Below, in pieces: positions 1-25,719 of a stretch of DNA of 64,000 bases (position 1 is the first letter of the stretch; each line of letters opens with the position of its first letter). The position numbers were made by a program, and so were the translations under genes. The stretch spans positions 1,014,811-1,078,810 of the forward strand of contig CALYLW010000169.1 of assembly GCA_944989445.1 (NCBI GenBank), read 5' to 3'. The DNA is from Ampullaceana balthica (Eukaryota; Mollusca; Gastropoda; Lymnaeidae). The notes below the pieces were generated by a model. That model was not told the origin of the DNA and ran no database searches. It saw nothing but the letters and a program-made list of their open reading frames with translations.

Positions 1-640
1 ATCTCTGGCTCCATAATGGAGATTTTTTTCCCCATTTGTTGATTAAAAAAATGAAGTTTGGATTCCACAGACAACTCTTTTGACTCGAGGCCATATTTAA
101 TTTTGCCCTGACATCGGTTCCATCATTTGTATATGGTGCTGCCCAAGGCCAACGCTAAATATGTGATGATCCTACATGTGGAAGAAAATCAGAAGCCCCG
201 AGCCTAATGCTCTTCACATGTCTTCCTGGAAGACCACCCCCAGCTATCCGCCCCCCCCCCAAGTGGACGTAACAGCTGGGACGAGCGGTTACTTCTGAAG
301 CGGCCACCTGGGCATCCAGGACAGAAAGTCGAAAATGCCTCCCACTAAATTTGACCTCACAAGGAGGGGTGGAATTTCCCTACTACGAGTCTACGACCCG
401 CTACCACTTTGGCGCCACCCCGGCAAACCACACGAGTCTCAATGGTTAGGACCGCCGCTAAGCGGGTGGTCATCAATGACCTACCTAGGGTGTGACCCCC
501 ACTGGAAGGTTTCCTCAGAGCTGGCGTCCGCTGCTCCTGGTCCTAAACCGGCACCGCTCAATGGCGTTGCTAGTGAAATGAGGGGGGGGGGCGAAACGGT
601 CGCTTCGAAGTAACCCGACCCTCAACGGGTACTTTGGTTT
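1..640. other. GC-rich unidentified block, probably repeat-derived
   Basis: This block is far richer in GC than its surroundings, with C-runs and G-runs near 250 and 580. An open frame at 335-613 encodes 92 residues (begins MPPTKFDL, contains PLPLWRHPG) with no fold I recognise. The abrupt base-composition change near 640 suggests inserted or retroelement-derived sequence. No splice structure supports a host gene. Confidence 0.3.
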
Positions 641-1597
641 TCATCATCGACATTGCATCTAAATGTTTTGTCTAAGATCCGTACAGCGACTGTAATCATA
701 TGTGACCAGCACCTAACACCTAACATATCGCACTTTGGCATTGCTTGCCAGAAGTTGTCGGTTTCGGGTTGTGGGTCGCGGCCAGGTCCATGACCCGCGA
801 CCCTACTCGTCCGTCGAGCCCCGTATAGGCCACTCCTTCTCGACGGCTAAATATGTGATAAATTTGCCAATTTGTATGGAAAGATTTTAATATTCGTGAA
901 TAAAGTACACTTAATTAATAAATAGTTGTCCGAATATGGTGGTTATTTATTTGTTCTATTATTATTTTTATTACTTTGACTACCATTGTTGGTCGGTGCA
1001 ACGATTTAATTAATCATTCTTCTATTTCAACAGTCTTGCAATTCAAATGCAATTAATATAGTTGTGTGTTTTGAGATAACATACTGTATTTTTATTTTAT
1101 GGATTGTAATTCTAGATTTTGATGTTTTATTTAATCATCATGATTCTCGGGAAGTTAAAGCTTGTATCACGCCAATAGCAACGGAAGTATACATTAATTA
1201 CAAATTTTCCCTCAAGCATATTTTAAAATAAGATTTATCATAATAAATGATACCGTGTTGCATTAAACCAAATAAATGCTTCAGGTCAGTATCACTCTGT
1301 GATTGAATATTTAATACGACATTCAACTGTATTTAACCATACTGTAATATAAAATTAATTACGCTTATATTTTATAATTAACAATTAGGCTACTGTCTAT
1401 TTAATTCTCAAAACGAATTTTTAGTTCATTGTTATTATTTAAGCGGATTAATTTAAATCGAATGCTCATAGACTCATAGCCCATATATCATTAAAGATAG
1501 GAAGAAAAAGAAAATCATTATTGATTCATAGAAAGATTATAACTTTGCAGTTAAATTGGCGACGGTAATCAAAGGATTTTAGTTTTGGAATAATTGA
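641..1597. other. AT-rich stretch without recognisable gene
   Basis: No conserved coding segment, RNA gene or tandem repeat was recognised. A short GC-rich tail (about 760-845) precedes an AATAAA at about 899, which may mark the end of the element to its left. The rest is plain AT-rich intergenic sequence. Confidence 0.3.
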
Positions 1598-1975
1598 TGT
1601 TATCTTATCTTATCTTATCTGTTACAGACCCTCCTTCTGTACAGAAGATTATTGCGTCCTACGCTTATCTATGGTTTGTGTTAAGTCCTGCATTTTTATT
1701 AGAGACTTAAATGTTGATAAAGTGTAGGTTCTCCTGGTTTCTTCAGGCAACCCATTCCACGCCCAAATTCCGGAAGGGAAGAACGAAAATTTGTATGTGT
1801 TTGATCTTGCATACCGAATAAGAAAGGTTGCTCAAGAAAAAACAACACCCACATGTTGCACACGGTCAATGGACTAAATTTTACTGTAAACACTATTTTT
1901 ACAGAGTAGTATTTTAACAATAAGAAAACCAGTTCGTTTATGAAAATATAAGGAAACAACTAAAATGTCTTTTAA
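1598..1975 (-). mobile_element. 5'-truncated LINE (non-LTR retrotransposon) 3' end with (GATAA)n tail
   Basis: The minus strand encodes the C-terminal tail of a non-LTR reverse-transcriptase protein: motifs YKFSFFPSGIWAWNGLPEE and TLSTFKSLIK, ending near 1670. This is the usual ending, an aromatic-rich WNxLP motif then a short helix, of CR1/Jockey-type ORF2. The 3' UTR that follows runs into a (GATAA)n tail at 1598-1618. The 3' UTR reads as rc of about 1620-1660 and matches the 3' end of the SINEs at 12728, 21653 and 41264, so it is probably their mobilising partner. Upstream sequence is absent, as expected for 5' truncation. Confidence 0.65.
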
Positions 1976-2287
1976 TTTTTTTACATTTTACATTATTTGA
2001 AAATATTGAATACTCTTTTTATGGTCTGTCGGAATCTCAAGTTGATTATTGTTGATTATTTTTTTAAATGCCGAAACAACCCCTCCCCGCAATCACAATG
2101 AAAGAAATCTCTTTTTTTTTATATATACACACAAATAGAAAAATGTATTATTATTATTTATTTTGTGCGTGTGACTTCTCTACTTATTTACTATTTGAAT
2201 TTCCCATTTAAAACAAAAAAACGGTAACATTTCTGAATATTTTATATATTACTATTTAATAACTTTACATTATAATAGAGCCTTTGT

Positions 2288-2563
2288 GCCGTCCATGAAG
2301 TACGTCACGCTCCAGAAGGGGGGGGGGTGTAAGAAAGTGTGACAGTTTGTGCCAGGGGGGAGGGGGGTCCGACCATGTGTGACGTCACGATGTTTTATAT
2401 TAAATTTTGATTATTTTGTTAATAAAAAACAACATTTTTGTTCGAAAGTGTGACGTACTTTAGGGGGGGGGGTGTCCAAAATTTGTGACAGTTTGTGACA
2501 GGGGGAGGAGGGGGGGAGCTAAAATGGTCAAAAATAGCGTGACGTACTTTATGGACGGTCCCC
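2288..2563. mobile_element. Palindromic MITE, family M1 (TACGTCACGC ends)
   Basis: Inverted ends GCCGTCCATGAAGTACGTCA and TGACGTACTTTATGGACGG bound an element with G-rich subterminal tracts and an AT-rich core. The core repeats the terminal TGACGTACTTTA motif internally. Copies with the same architecture occur at 28431, 37072 and 58727. There is no coding capacity. The superfamily cannot be fixed because I could not define target duplications reliably. Confidence 0.65.
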
Positions 2564-2923
2564 TTGACTTTTTTTTAAATCCCCAAATTTTTACTCATAA
2601 TATAAGTAATTGTTTGTCAAATGTTACGGATGGTTTGCAACCCTTGCCGCTCACTAAACGGAAAACAATGTTGCAATTTATTTCTTATTACATGTTACAC
2701 ATGGACCAGATCAATGAATAATTTGGCTCTGAAAATTCCGTGAGTTCTTTCACAGGTCTTTGAACAGCTATTGAGCAATTCGTTATTTTCACTCCACAAA
2801 TCACCAAGTTGAAACGGAAGGTCGCGAGCCGCCAAGAGAGACAGCTATTTTAACCCAGTGTTTCTTTTCTTTCGTTCTTTTTTTTAAAGAAAAGAGTGGT
2901 GGGTTAAACATTTTGAGCCGTCA

Positions 2924-3122
2924 CAGAGGCGTCACTAGGTTTGGTGTCACCAAGTGCAGTAGCTCATGGTGTCGCCTCGTCACGACTTACCCCATAGACC
3001 TTCTTCGAGTGTCTCAGAGCCAAATAACGGTAACATACCGAGTTTTACATTTTGGTGGCACACCCTGTGATGGTGTCACCTGGTGCAGTCTGCACCCTTC
3101 GTACCCCATAATGACGCCACTG
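2924..3122. mobile_element. MITE, family M4 (CAGAGGCGTCACTAG ends)
   Basis: It begins CAGAGGCGTCACTAG and ends in a degraded inverted copy, GACGCCACTG. The body matches, in part, the elements at 43569, 53820 and 59139 (shared GGTGTCACC, CCATAGACCT and ACATTTTGGTG stretches). The 43569 copy has an 8-bp near-perfect target duplication, so the family is hAT-like. Confidence 0.6.
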
Positions 3123-3125
3123 CAT

Positions 3126-3692
3126 ATACATATGTATGATGTGAAGGTCTTTACTTTTCAAACATCGACATATATTAAGTTATTATTTACTTTACATTAA
3201 ATTTGGTTTTTCATTTATGCATAATTTATATTGAACAATGAGTACTATTATCAAATCAAGAGTCCACATTCGTGAGCGCCCCCCACCCCCACGGGGGTCT
3301 CCATAAATTTTTGACAGAATCAACTGCTAAATAATTTATAATAATACATATTAATATAATAATTACTTGAAAATAATTGTGTATGCAATACTGAGCACGA
3401 ATCATTATATTTGGTACATGGAATACATTTTATATTTAAATGTTGAAGGTTTTTAGAAATATTCACTACCTGTTGGACCGTACTGTCCATACTACGTCTT
3501 AAAGACAACAATGATACTACAATAGCCATAGTGCCCATAGCCATAGTCAGGTCATGACCCTTTGGAAGCACCTTGACCTTTTCAATACTGTCAAGGTTGT
3601 AACTGAACCGGTGTGAAATTTTAAGTGTTAACATCGTTAAAAGCTTGCTGTTTCTGTTTTCTTGTTTATAACCAAACATCGATATTCCGAAA
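3126..3692. other. 5' flank of tpi; no clear promoter element
   Basis: This 570-bp stretch precedes the tpi start codon and presumably holds its promoter and 5' UTR. No TATA box at a convincing distance or other defined core element was seen. A C-rich patch lies at about 3278-3298. Confidence 0.3.
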
Positions 3693-18548
<14,856 letters not shown>

Positions 18549-19509
18549 ATTGTGAAGCTCTTGTTTTAGTAATGTAATGATTTTTGAATTGAATGACAAA
18601 TGACTTTTTGATATAGCAGTTAGAAATACTTTGATACTTCACCTTTACTCGACCCCACTGAATTTAAACTGATAAAACTGTACCCCAAGCTGTTGTTTCA
18701 AAGGCTTCAAATAAAACACTATTGTTTTACTCGTGTCAAAGATCCATTGTTTAATATTGAACCATTTTGTGCAAGTCACGTGAATTATTTGTAACAACTC
18801 AATTCTTCTATTTTTCAAAGCAATGGCAAAATAGAAAAATATTTGTCTAAGGTAAATCTACAATGTTACTTTAAAGAACATTTGTACATTTGTTTTTCTA
18901 CAATGTCACTTTAAAGATAAGACATACATTGTTTGAACATTTGTTTTTCTACAATGTACTTCATGATCAGTCTAACATTAGTGGTTTCAGTTTTTATACA
19001 GTCAGTAGGAAACTTAAATTGCTTTTAATAGATTTATTTGCTAGAGTGTTAAATGAAGGGAACATGTAGTGATAAATTCATTGTCTTTTTTTAAGCTAAT
19101 ACTTTACTTATTTTCCCAGTGTGTGTGTTACCCTACCAGAAGCATATTTTTTTTTCCAACCTTCTGCAAGTGTAGCTTTAATGCCATTTAGTTGAATCTA
19201 TTTACACAGGTATCTGTTTGGTGTACTATGTTCTTAACATTGACTATGAACACTTGAACATCTTATGTACATTTGTTTAAACGGTCATTAAAAGAATCAT
19301 GTAAATCTGTTGTGTTTTATAGTTTTATTGTTACAATGGTGTTTTAGGAAGATGTGCGTCTGTTGTGTTCCATAGTTTTGTTGTTGTTAAAGATTAAAAC
19401 ATTTTATTAACAAGTTAAACGTTGAATGTTGTTGATAGATTATGTCTTAATCCTATTTATTGATTGATTTATACTGAAAAGGAAATGAGGGAGCACTTCA
19501 CATTGCTTA
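18549..19509. other. tpi 3' flank, no gene
   Basis: It contains the tpi 3' UTR, short local duplications (TTTGTTTTTCTACAATGT occurs twice between 18890 and 18960; a TCTGTTGTGTT block occurs twice at 19308-19365) and otherwise nothing recognised. Confidence 0.35.
18710..18715 (+). promoter_or_regulatory. Candidate tpi polyadenylation signal
   Basis: This AATAAA lies 162 bp past the tpi stop codon, a suitable distance for 3' end formation. A closer AATAAA overlaps the end of the ORF at about 18544 and would leave almost no 3' UTR, so this one is preferred. Confidence 0.45.
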
Positions 19510-20474
19510 AATGTGGTGATTCTCAACACATGGACTTGTTGTTCGTCCGTCGTGATCGACGATGACCACTCTCATCATATTTGCTGGGCCGCCACATGTG
19601 TTCTCTGGTGGCTTATTAACCCTATTTTTGCGCGAAAGAGGCGTCCGCATGTCGGACAAGAGATAGAAGCGGTCCCTTCAGGGGGGTTTTGGTTTCGTTC
19701 CTTTCTGGCCTGGCGTTTTAACTTGGCAGCCTGTTGTCTATTTGCTTCACAGACAGCTGCGCCATTCCATATCGTAGAGCGCCAGTCGGCTCGGTTACTG
19801 GCTGCCGCTTCCCAGGAGTCATGTCCGATGTCGAAGGCCTTCAGAGCAGTTTTAAGCGTGTCCTTGTAGCGCTTTCGCGGACCTCCGCGTGCTCTTTGCC
19901 CTTCGGTAAGTTCACCGTAGAAGAGCCTCTTGGGTAGGCGATGATCGGGCATGCGCACTAGATGCCCCGCCCAGCGTAGTTGGCTTTGCATGAGGATAGT
20001 GTGGGTGCTGGGGAGTCCTGACCTGGCTAATATTTCGGTGTCTGGAACTTTTTCCTGCCATTTTATATTGAGAATTTTTCTAAGGCTTTTGGTGTGGAAG
20101 TGGTTCAGCAACCTCGCATGGCGTTGGTATACAATCCAAGTTTCACATGCATATAGTAAGGGGGGGAGCACTACAGCTCTGTATACTTTTAGTTTTGTTT
20201 GGGTGCTGATTCCCCTTCTGTTCCAGACACTGTCATGCAATCTACCGAATGCTGCGCTGGCCTTTGAGATTCTCGAGTTCACCTCGTCATCAATATTGGC
20301 CTTCTGGGACAGTGTGCTGCCAAGGTAAGTAAAGCGGCTCACTGTGTTGATTTTGTTGCCGTTGATGAATATGTTTGGCTCAGTACACATGGACTTACAA
20401 GCCCCCTCTGTGGTCAGTGTGTAAGGTTGGAAAGTATTCAATTTTAGAACCACACAATTGTCACCGACAGTCAT
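19510..20474 (-). mobile_element. 5'-truncated LINE encoding reverse-transcriptase C-terminus with zinc finger
   Basis: A 299-codon open frame (19575-20474) encodes the C-terminal part of an invertebrate non-LTR retrotransposon polyprotein. It shows RFTYLGSTLSQKANIDDEV, LLYACETW, LRKILNIKWQEKVPDTEIL, RWAGHLVRMPDHRLPKRL and GGPRKRYKDTLK, then a C-terminal C2H2 finger (CPTCGRLF with SHQRTH). Predicted genes with this content are often misnamed craniofacial development protein 2-like. The polymerase core is missing, so it cannot move by itself. Related shorter fragments lie at 30056, 34256 and 60515. Confidence 0.85.
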
Positions 20475-21357
20475 TGGTTAAATGACCCTGATTTTTAGTA
20501 GCCAGTACCCTAAAAAGAGTTCTCAGATGTCATTTGATAGTAAAATAAGTCGGTGGTTTTTAAGTATTGGAAGCTCTGACATGGATCATTTTTGTTCATA
20601 ATAATTTCACTTTGTTTATTACTAATATTACCCATTGAAAAATCTGATTAACTCAATATAAGAAGTTCTCATAAACTAAATGTAAAAAGCCAGAAACTGA
20701 ACTGTATTTCAATCTTTAATTATTCCAATAATTGTTAATTTGTTTACAATTAATTGTGAACAATGTAAGAGTTTAGAAGATCACAGATATAATGCCATGG
20801 ACTACGGGTTATTAAAGAATGTGGCAACTTATCCCACCCTCACCCCAAAAAATACATTGAAGCCCTGACTTGAAATACAATTACTGTGGATTTAGGGGAG
20901 TTCAAACTAATTTTCGTTTAGGTGGGATGAAGACACCAGTGCCAGACTTGGCAAGCAGAGTGGTATTTTAATGGCACACGGAAGAATTCATGAAGGACTG
21001 GGTCTTAAATACTTCAGTGCATTGGGGGAAAAAAGGAAATTCCACTTGGCACACTGAGTAAAAGTTATGGTTCAAACGATTTCAGAACAAGAAGCTTCAC
21101 TTGGACTTGGACAGAATATTGATGTCAATCTAATCCATCTGCATCAGACTGCAACAAGCATCTCTTGCGCCTTATAAAATTGTTAGGCCTAAATTCTTAC
21201 CCTCTCCAATCTCGGCCTACTTTAACAAATTTGTCAAGAAAATGGATTCAGTTTGAGATTACCTCTAAAATAGGAGTATGTATCACCGCTTCTATAAGCC
21301 TCGCCTTCCAGGGTCAAGATTGAGAATAAACTCATCCAGAATTGTAGAACCTTACAC
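20475..21357. other. Intergenic, no confident gene
   Basis: A short open stretch at about 20924-21056 (+) follows a plausible TTTCGTTTAG acceptor and contains SARLGKQSGILMAHGR, but no partner exon or family was recognised, so it is not called. Confidence 0.25.
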
Positions 21358-21949
21358 CAGTGCTTCTCAAAGTGGTGGTCCGCGAACCGGTGCCGGTCCG
21401 TGGACCATTCAGCGGCGGTCCGCAGAAGTTATCAAGAAAGGAAAGAAAAATCTAATTTTAATCTTCCATTTGCAACCATTAATACTAACCTTATAAAAAA
21501 AGAAAATTTTCGGCAATATGCACATAAAATGAAACAAATAAAATAAATGACATTTCCCTATCACGCTAGTAAAGGGAAAATAGTTCCCATGTCCTTGGTG
21601 CAATTGTAAAATTCCTGCCGGTCCGTCATACTTCAAAGTGTGAGAAGCACTGGACGCGGTGGTCGAGTGGCAGCGCACTGGACTGTCGTACCGATGGTCA
21701 AGGGTTCGAATCCGTGTGAAGGCAAGGGTTTGTTCCCGGGGCCTAGGGCGTCCCTGAGTCACCCCGCTCCGAATGGGTACCTAACACTACATGTAGTTAG
21801 GCGGCTGGGTAATGCGTGGAACCCACAAAGCCGTGGCCTGTGAGCGCCGCATCACTTGCCAAACAGATCATCTGTCATGGTCTGTGGACGCAACTATCTT
21901 CTGCATAGAAGGAGGGTCTGTATAGATAAGACAGATAAGACAAGCACTG
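21358..21949. mobile_element. hAT-like MITE (family M3) interrupted by a SINE
   Basis: The element starts CAGTGCTTCTCAAAG and its right end (TGAGAAGCACTG, 21641-21652) is split by a SINE. The right terminus is restored at 21942-21949. The 8-bp target duplication CCTTACAC flanks the whole composite at 21350-21357 and 21950-21957, which is the hAT signature. No transposase is present. Relatives are at 22957, 38338 and 40136. Confidence 0.85.
21653..21941 (+). mobile_element. tRNA-headed SINE, subfamily A, inserted in a MITE
   Basis: The A box region GGTGGTCGAGTGGCAGCGC and B box GGGTTCGAATCC open the element. The body contains GGGGCCTAGGGCGTCCCTGA and the tail ends in GATAAGACAGATAAGAC. The 8-bp duplication AAGCACTG at 21645-21652 and 21942-21949 comes from the host MITE's own terminal repeat, so the insertion order is certain. 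Confidence 0.88.
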
Positions 21950-22415
21950 CCTTACACCACATTGAATGACGCCTTGTCCCTTCACCTTGTTACTTCCCCT
22001 TAATCAAAGCATTTCAACTTTGGTTTCCTTTCCATCCTGTCACTCATTGACTGTATAATCCGACTCATTCTTTTCTTACTCCTTCATTATATTGAGGGGC
22101 CATGATCATTGTTCTTCATCCTTGTTCCTATGTATTTTAGGGGATTCGTTAATAGCACATTTGATTGATCGAAAGGTCTGCTCAGCAGGAACTGGAGGGC
22201 AGCAGGCAATAAACACTATGTCAATATCCTAGACTCTAGACTTTTTTCTTGGAAGCTTGTTCTTGGCAGGAAGGAGCAGCTCCTGTTCTATTTCCTTGTT
22301 TTTAACCGTCCTGCGCATTACTATCTCACTGATTTCTGTTCGGAAACATATCGTATCAATTTGTTTTAATTTTAAATGAACGTCATTATGTGTTTTGTTT
22401 GTACCCCAATGAAGT

Positions 22416-22568
22416 GAGGGGCGGATTAAAAGGGGGGGGGGCACATTGGGCTAAAGCCAGTGTTCCCAATGATTTAAGGCTAAATTAAGGGCCCCCAAAC
22501 TTATTATATTGCATAATAAAGTGGCTGCACCGGGCCCCAGGTGGAATAGCAATCTTAATCCACCCCTG
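22416..22568. mobile_element. MITE with AGGGGCGGATTAA ends
   Basis: The ends AGGGGCGGATTAAA and TTAATCCACCCCTG are inverted repeats. The body (GGGCTAAAGC, AATGATTTAAGG, TTATTATATTGCATAATAAAG) is the inverted relative of the element at 29659. Confidence 0.65.
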
Positions 22569-22956
22569 AACGAAGGTTTCACGCCCGACTCGACACACGT
22601 TCATAAGGTAGTTGTTATGTTTTTCTTTCAAAGCTTATACATTAGTTTAATGATTTCTTTATTCCAATGCGTATTAATAGCAAGGATTAGGAAATACTGC
22701 ATACTGAAACTTTAGTGACAGCCTGATAAAAGAAGCAACTGGATAATTGAGAATTAATGAAAACCATATGTTATTCTTGTAATGCCTGATCATTTTCAAT
22801 TCCATTTAAGTCTAGATCGTTCCCTAAACAAGCACCTTAGCATAATCTCCAACTAAACCCAAATACTAACTCTTTCTTTTTTCCAGTAGCCTACGCATGA
22901 TCTACGAGGATGTACTCGATGCGAGGAGTACTTTTACGGACAGAGATTGTCTATTA

Positions 22957-23142
22957 CAGTGCTTCTCAAACTTTTTAGTATGGCGGACAGGCAGGAATTT
23001 TTTTCCATTGCACCAGGGACCGGCGCACTATTTTCCCCGCACTGACAATTTTTTCGGTCCTTTTTTGAGACCTTCTGCGGACCGACGGCGCATGGCCCAC
23101 GGACCGGCACCGGTCTGCGGACCACCACTTTGAGAAGCACTG
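22957..23142. mobile_element. hAT-like MITE (family M3) with perfect 8-bp TSD
   Basis: It runs from CAGTGCTTCTCAAACTTTTT to CACTTTGAGAAGCACTG, with GTCTATTA exactly duplicated at 22949-22956 and 23143-23150. At 186 bp it is non-coding; the body is rich in GGACCGGC-type motifs. Confidence 0.9.
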
Positions 23143-23746
23143 GTCTATTAGACCTAGAGCGATTTAAAAGAAATACATGAGACCAAAGTTTAAGGTGATA
23201 AGGACGTACACATTGCCCTGATCTTATACTTGAAACCGGCATGGAAAGTCATGTAGGCCTTTGACATTCCTGAATACATTTTGTAGCTCTTAATCATTTG
23301 TGATTGAATTTCTTCGACTTAAATGCTACATAACATGACTTTTCCAGATGTGTTCATTGATTTACTTGACATCATAAACATGGCAAATGGCTGGGAAAGT
23401 ATCAATTTCACGCCAATAGCAGGAGGTGTCAAAAATGAGTTTGTGCTTAAGTTAAGTTGGACCAGAGATAATGAGATGAGTTGATGCGTGTGACTTAACT
23501 GAAGATTTCGTTAAAAAAATATACATTAAAAAATTAATTTAACCCGTATTCGGGTCATAAAAAAGTAATATGAAGTAGAAATGAAGATAAGAAATCCATA
23601 AATTGCTCGCCTAAATGGGCGGGTTTAAGAAAAACTACGCTACCGCTAGGGGCATGGTCATATAGCTTTGGTAGCACCCGGTCTCCAACTCCTCAATAAA
23701 TAAAACATGAGATGTATGATACAATTCTAAATTAAATATATATGTG

Positions 23747-25614
23747 CAAGGCCGTTCGTTCGAACGAACCCCCTTCTGCGAATGTGTGCCCTTTTGTTGT
23801 AACAAATAGATCTTGACATTATTGAGAGATTTGGGGGATCCCACTATAGAATATTAGGGGCCAGTGTTATGATGGCGCTTCATCTATGTCGGGCGTTCAA
23901 GCGCATATTCTGCGAGAGGTTTCTTTGGTGGTATACACACACTGCAACAATCACGCTTTAAACCTAGTGATCGCGCATTCGGGCAGACTTCCCGATGTGG
24001 GTAATATCATTGACAAATTAAAAGAAACCTGCATGTTTTTTTAACAACAGCCCAAAGGGTGAAGCCTTGTAGAAAAACGTCATAGAAATAAGTCTTCCAT
24101 TTGACTGTGCTAAACGGAAGGCACTTCCAGAATTGTGCAAAACAAGATGGGTCCAGCGCCACGAAACATACAAACACTTCTATCAATCGTATGTTTACAT
24201 TTTCACACTCTTGAAATAATTTCACTGCCACGTGGAAAACACAAGGATTTGATCCAAGTTTGACTACAAATGGTGATTGGGACACGGACAGAAAGTCTCG
24301 AGCAACGTCACTTCTTCATTCCTTGTGTAACTTCAGATTTATTGTGACGTTTTTTGTAACGTACACACTGTTATCTAGGCTGGAAGGAATAACAGGCCAA
24401 CTTCAGAGAAAAAGCGATTGACATAATTTAGGCTATGTCACTTATATCGAAAACGTCAAGCAAGAGTTTAGAGAGATAAGAATAAATGTAGATTCTTATT
24501 TTCAAAGCACTTATGATCATATCATTATCATGGCGCAGTCTGTAGGAGCTGAAACTTCAATGCCCAGAATTGCTAAGTGGCAAATCTACCGAAGCAATGT
24601 GTGCGCAGAAACGCCAATGCAACACTATCTGTGGAACTTAATTAAACCATTTCTGGAGCACATCATTGCTGAACTAGATATGTGGTTCTCTGGTTTAACC
24701 AGGACATCCTCAGAACTGTTAGCTCTTGTTCCAAGTGCTGTTAGAAATTGTACGTATAAAGATCTGAAAGGCGCTGTGGATTTATTAGAGCACGATCTGC
24801 CTTCACCAGAGGTGCTTCCCGAAGAGTTCAGCGGGTGGAAATTGAGGTTCAGCCAATGGGAAGAGTCAAAGCTACCAAAACATTGCACGGAAGCTATAAA
24901 ACATTACAAGGAATCGATGTATCCGAATATGTATTGCTTACTGAAAATAGTGTGTGTGATTCCTGTGACTTCCTGCGCATTTGAGCGAAGGTTCAGTGCT
25001 CTCCGACGTTTGCACAATTACATCAGATGTTCAATGGGACAAGAAAGACTTACCGAGCTTGCATTGATGCATATTCACTATGATTTCAATATCAATGAGG
25101 ACAGTGTTTTACAGATATTAGTTAACAAAAAACCAAGAAGGATTTACTTCGAAGATGTTCTAAATTAAACCTCATAACATAGTGGTCTTCCGTCTTGTTA
25201 GCTCTGTACCATAATGTATGTAATTCAAATTGTTTAACGCTTGCGCCTGCAGATTTCATCATTAACAAGAAAAGAAATGAATGATCTAGTACTTGCATTT
25301 TTTAATAAAATACTCTTTTGTAAAAATTTATTTACAGTGTTAATTGTTTATTGCATGATAACCTACTTTTTTGGTCACAGTACGCATTGATAATTATTTT
25401 TTATTTTTATTTTTTTGCAAAACGAGGCAAAAAAAGACGAGCATTTTAATCAACACCCTCAATAATTTATAGGTACCAGGTACAGAATTATTTATTAATC
25501 ATTCTCATTCAAATTAAAAGTCATAGCAACATATATTGTTGGTATCTGAACATGAAATGCCTTCGCGCAAGTTTGCGAACCCCCCCCCCTGAACAATGTC
25601 TGGGTACGGCCTTG
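23747..25614 (+). pseudogene. Decayed hAT transposase, PRKRIR/52-kDa-repressor-like (P52rIPK type)
   Basis: Coding similarity starts at 23856 with RGQCYDGASSMSG and YTHCNNHALNLVIAHSG, the usual RNase-H-fold block of DUF4371-type hAT proteins. It breaks into several frames (for example AKRKALPELCKTRW and RHETYKHFYQSYV). A 212-codon frame at 24530-25168 then keeps the C-terminus, including VIPVTSCAFERRFSALRR and the dimerisation helix GQERLTELALMHIHYD. Stops and shifts between 24020 and 24530 make it inactive. The ends CAAGGCCGT and ACGGCCTTG with ATGTG flanking both sides suggest the element limits, though 5 bp is shorter than the usual 8-bp hAT duplication. ORF 24530-25168 alone could still be translated. 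Confidence 0.75.
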
Positions 25615-25719
25615 ATGTGAATAATTAATTCTGGCAAACCGTGGCGGATTCTCACCCTACCCGCCTCCGTTTATAAGCTTCAAATCCACACACTCCTCCA
25701 AACTTTGCTCTTTGAATCT

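Noticed and set aside
20924..21056. Exon-like plus-strand segment (SARLGKQSGILMAHGR)
   Set aside because: It has a plausible acceptor but no recognisable family, partner exon or donor; too weak to call.
24007..24285. 92-codon minus-strand frame
   Set aside because: It is antisense to the decayed hAT transposase, whose motifs read on the plus strand.
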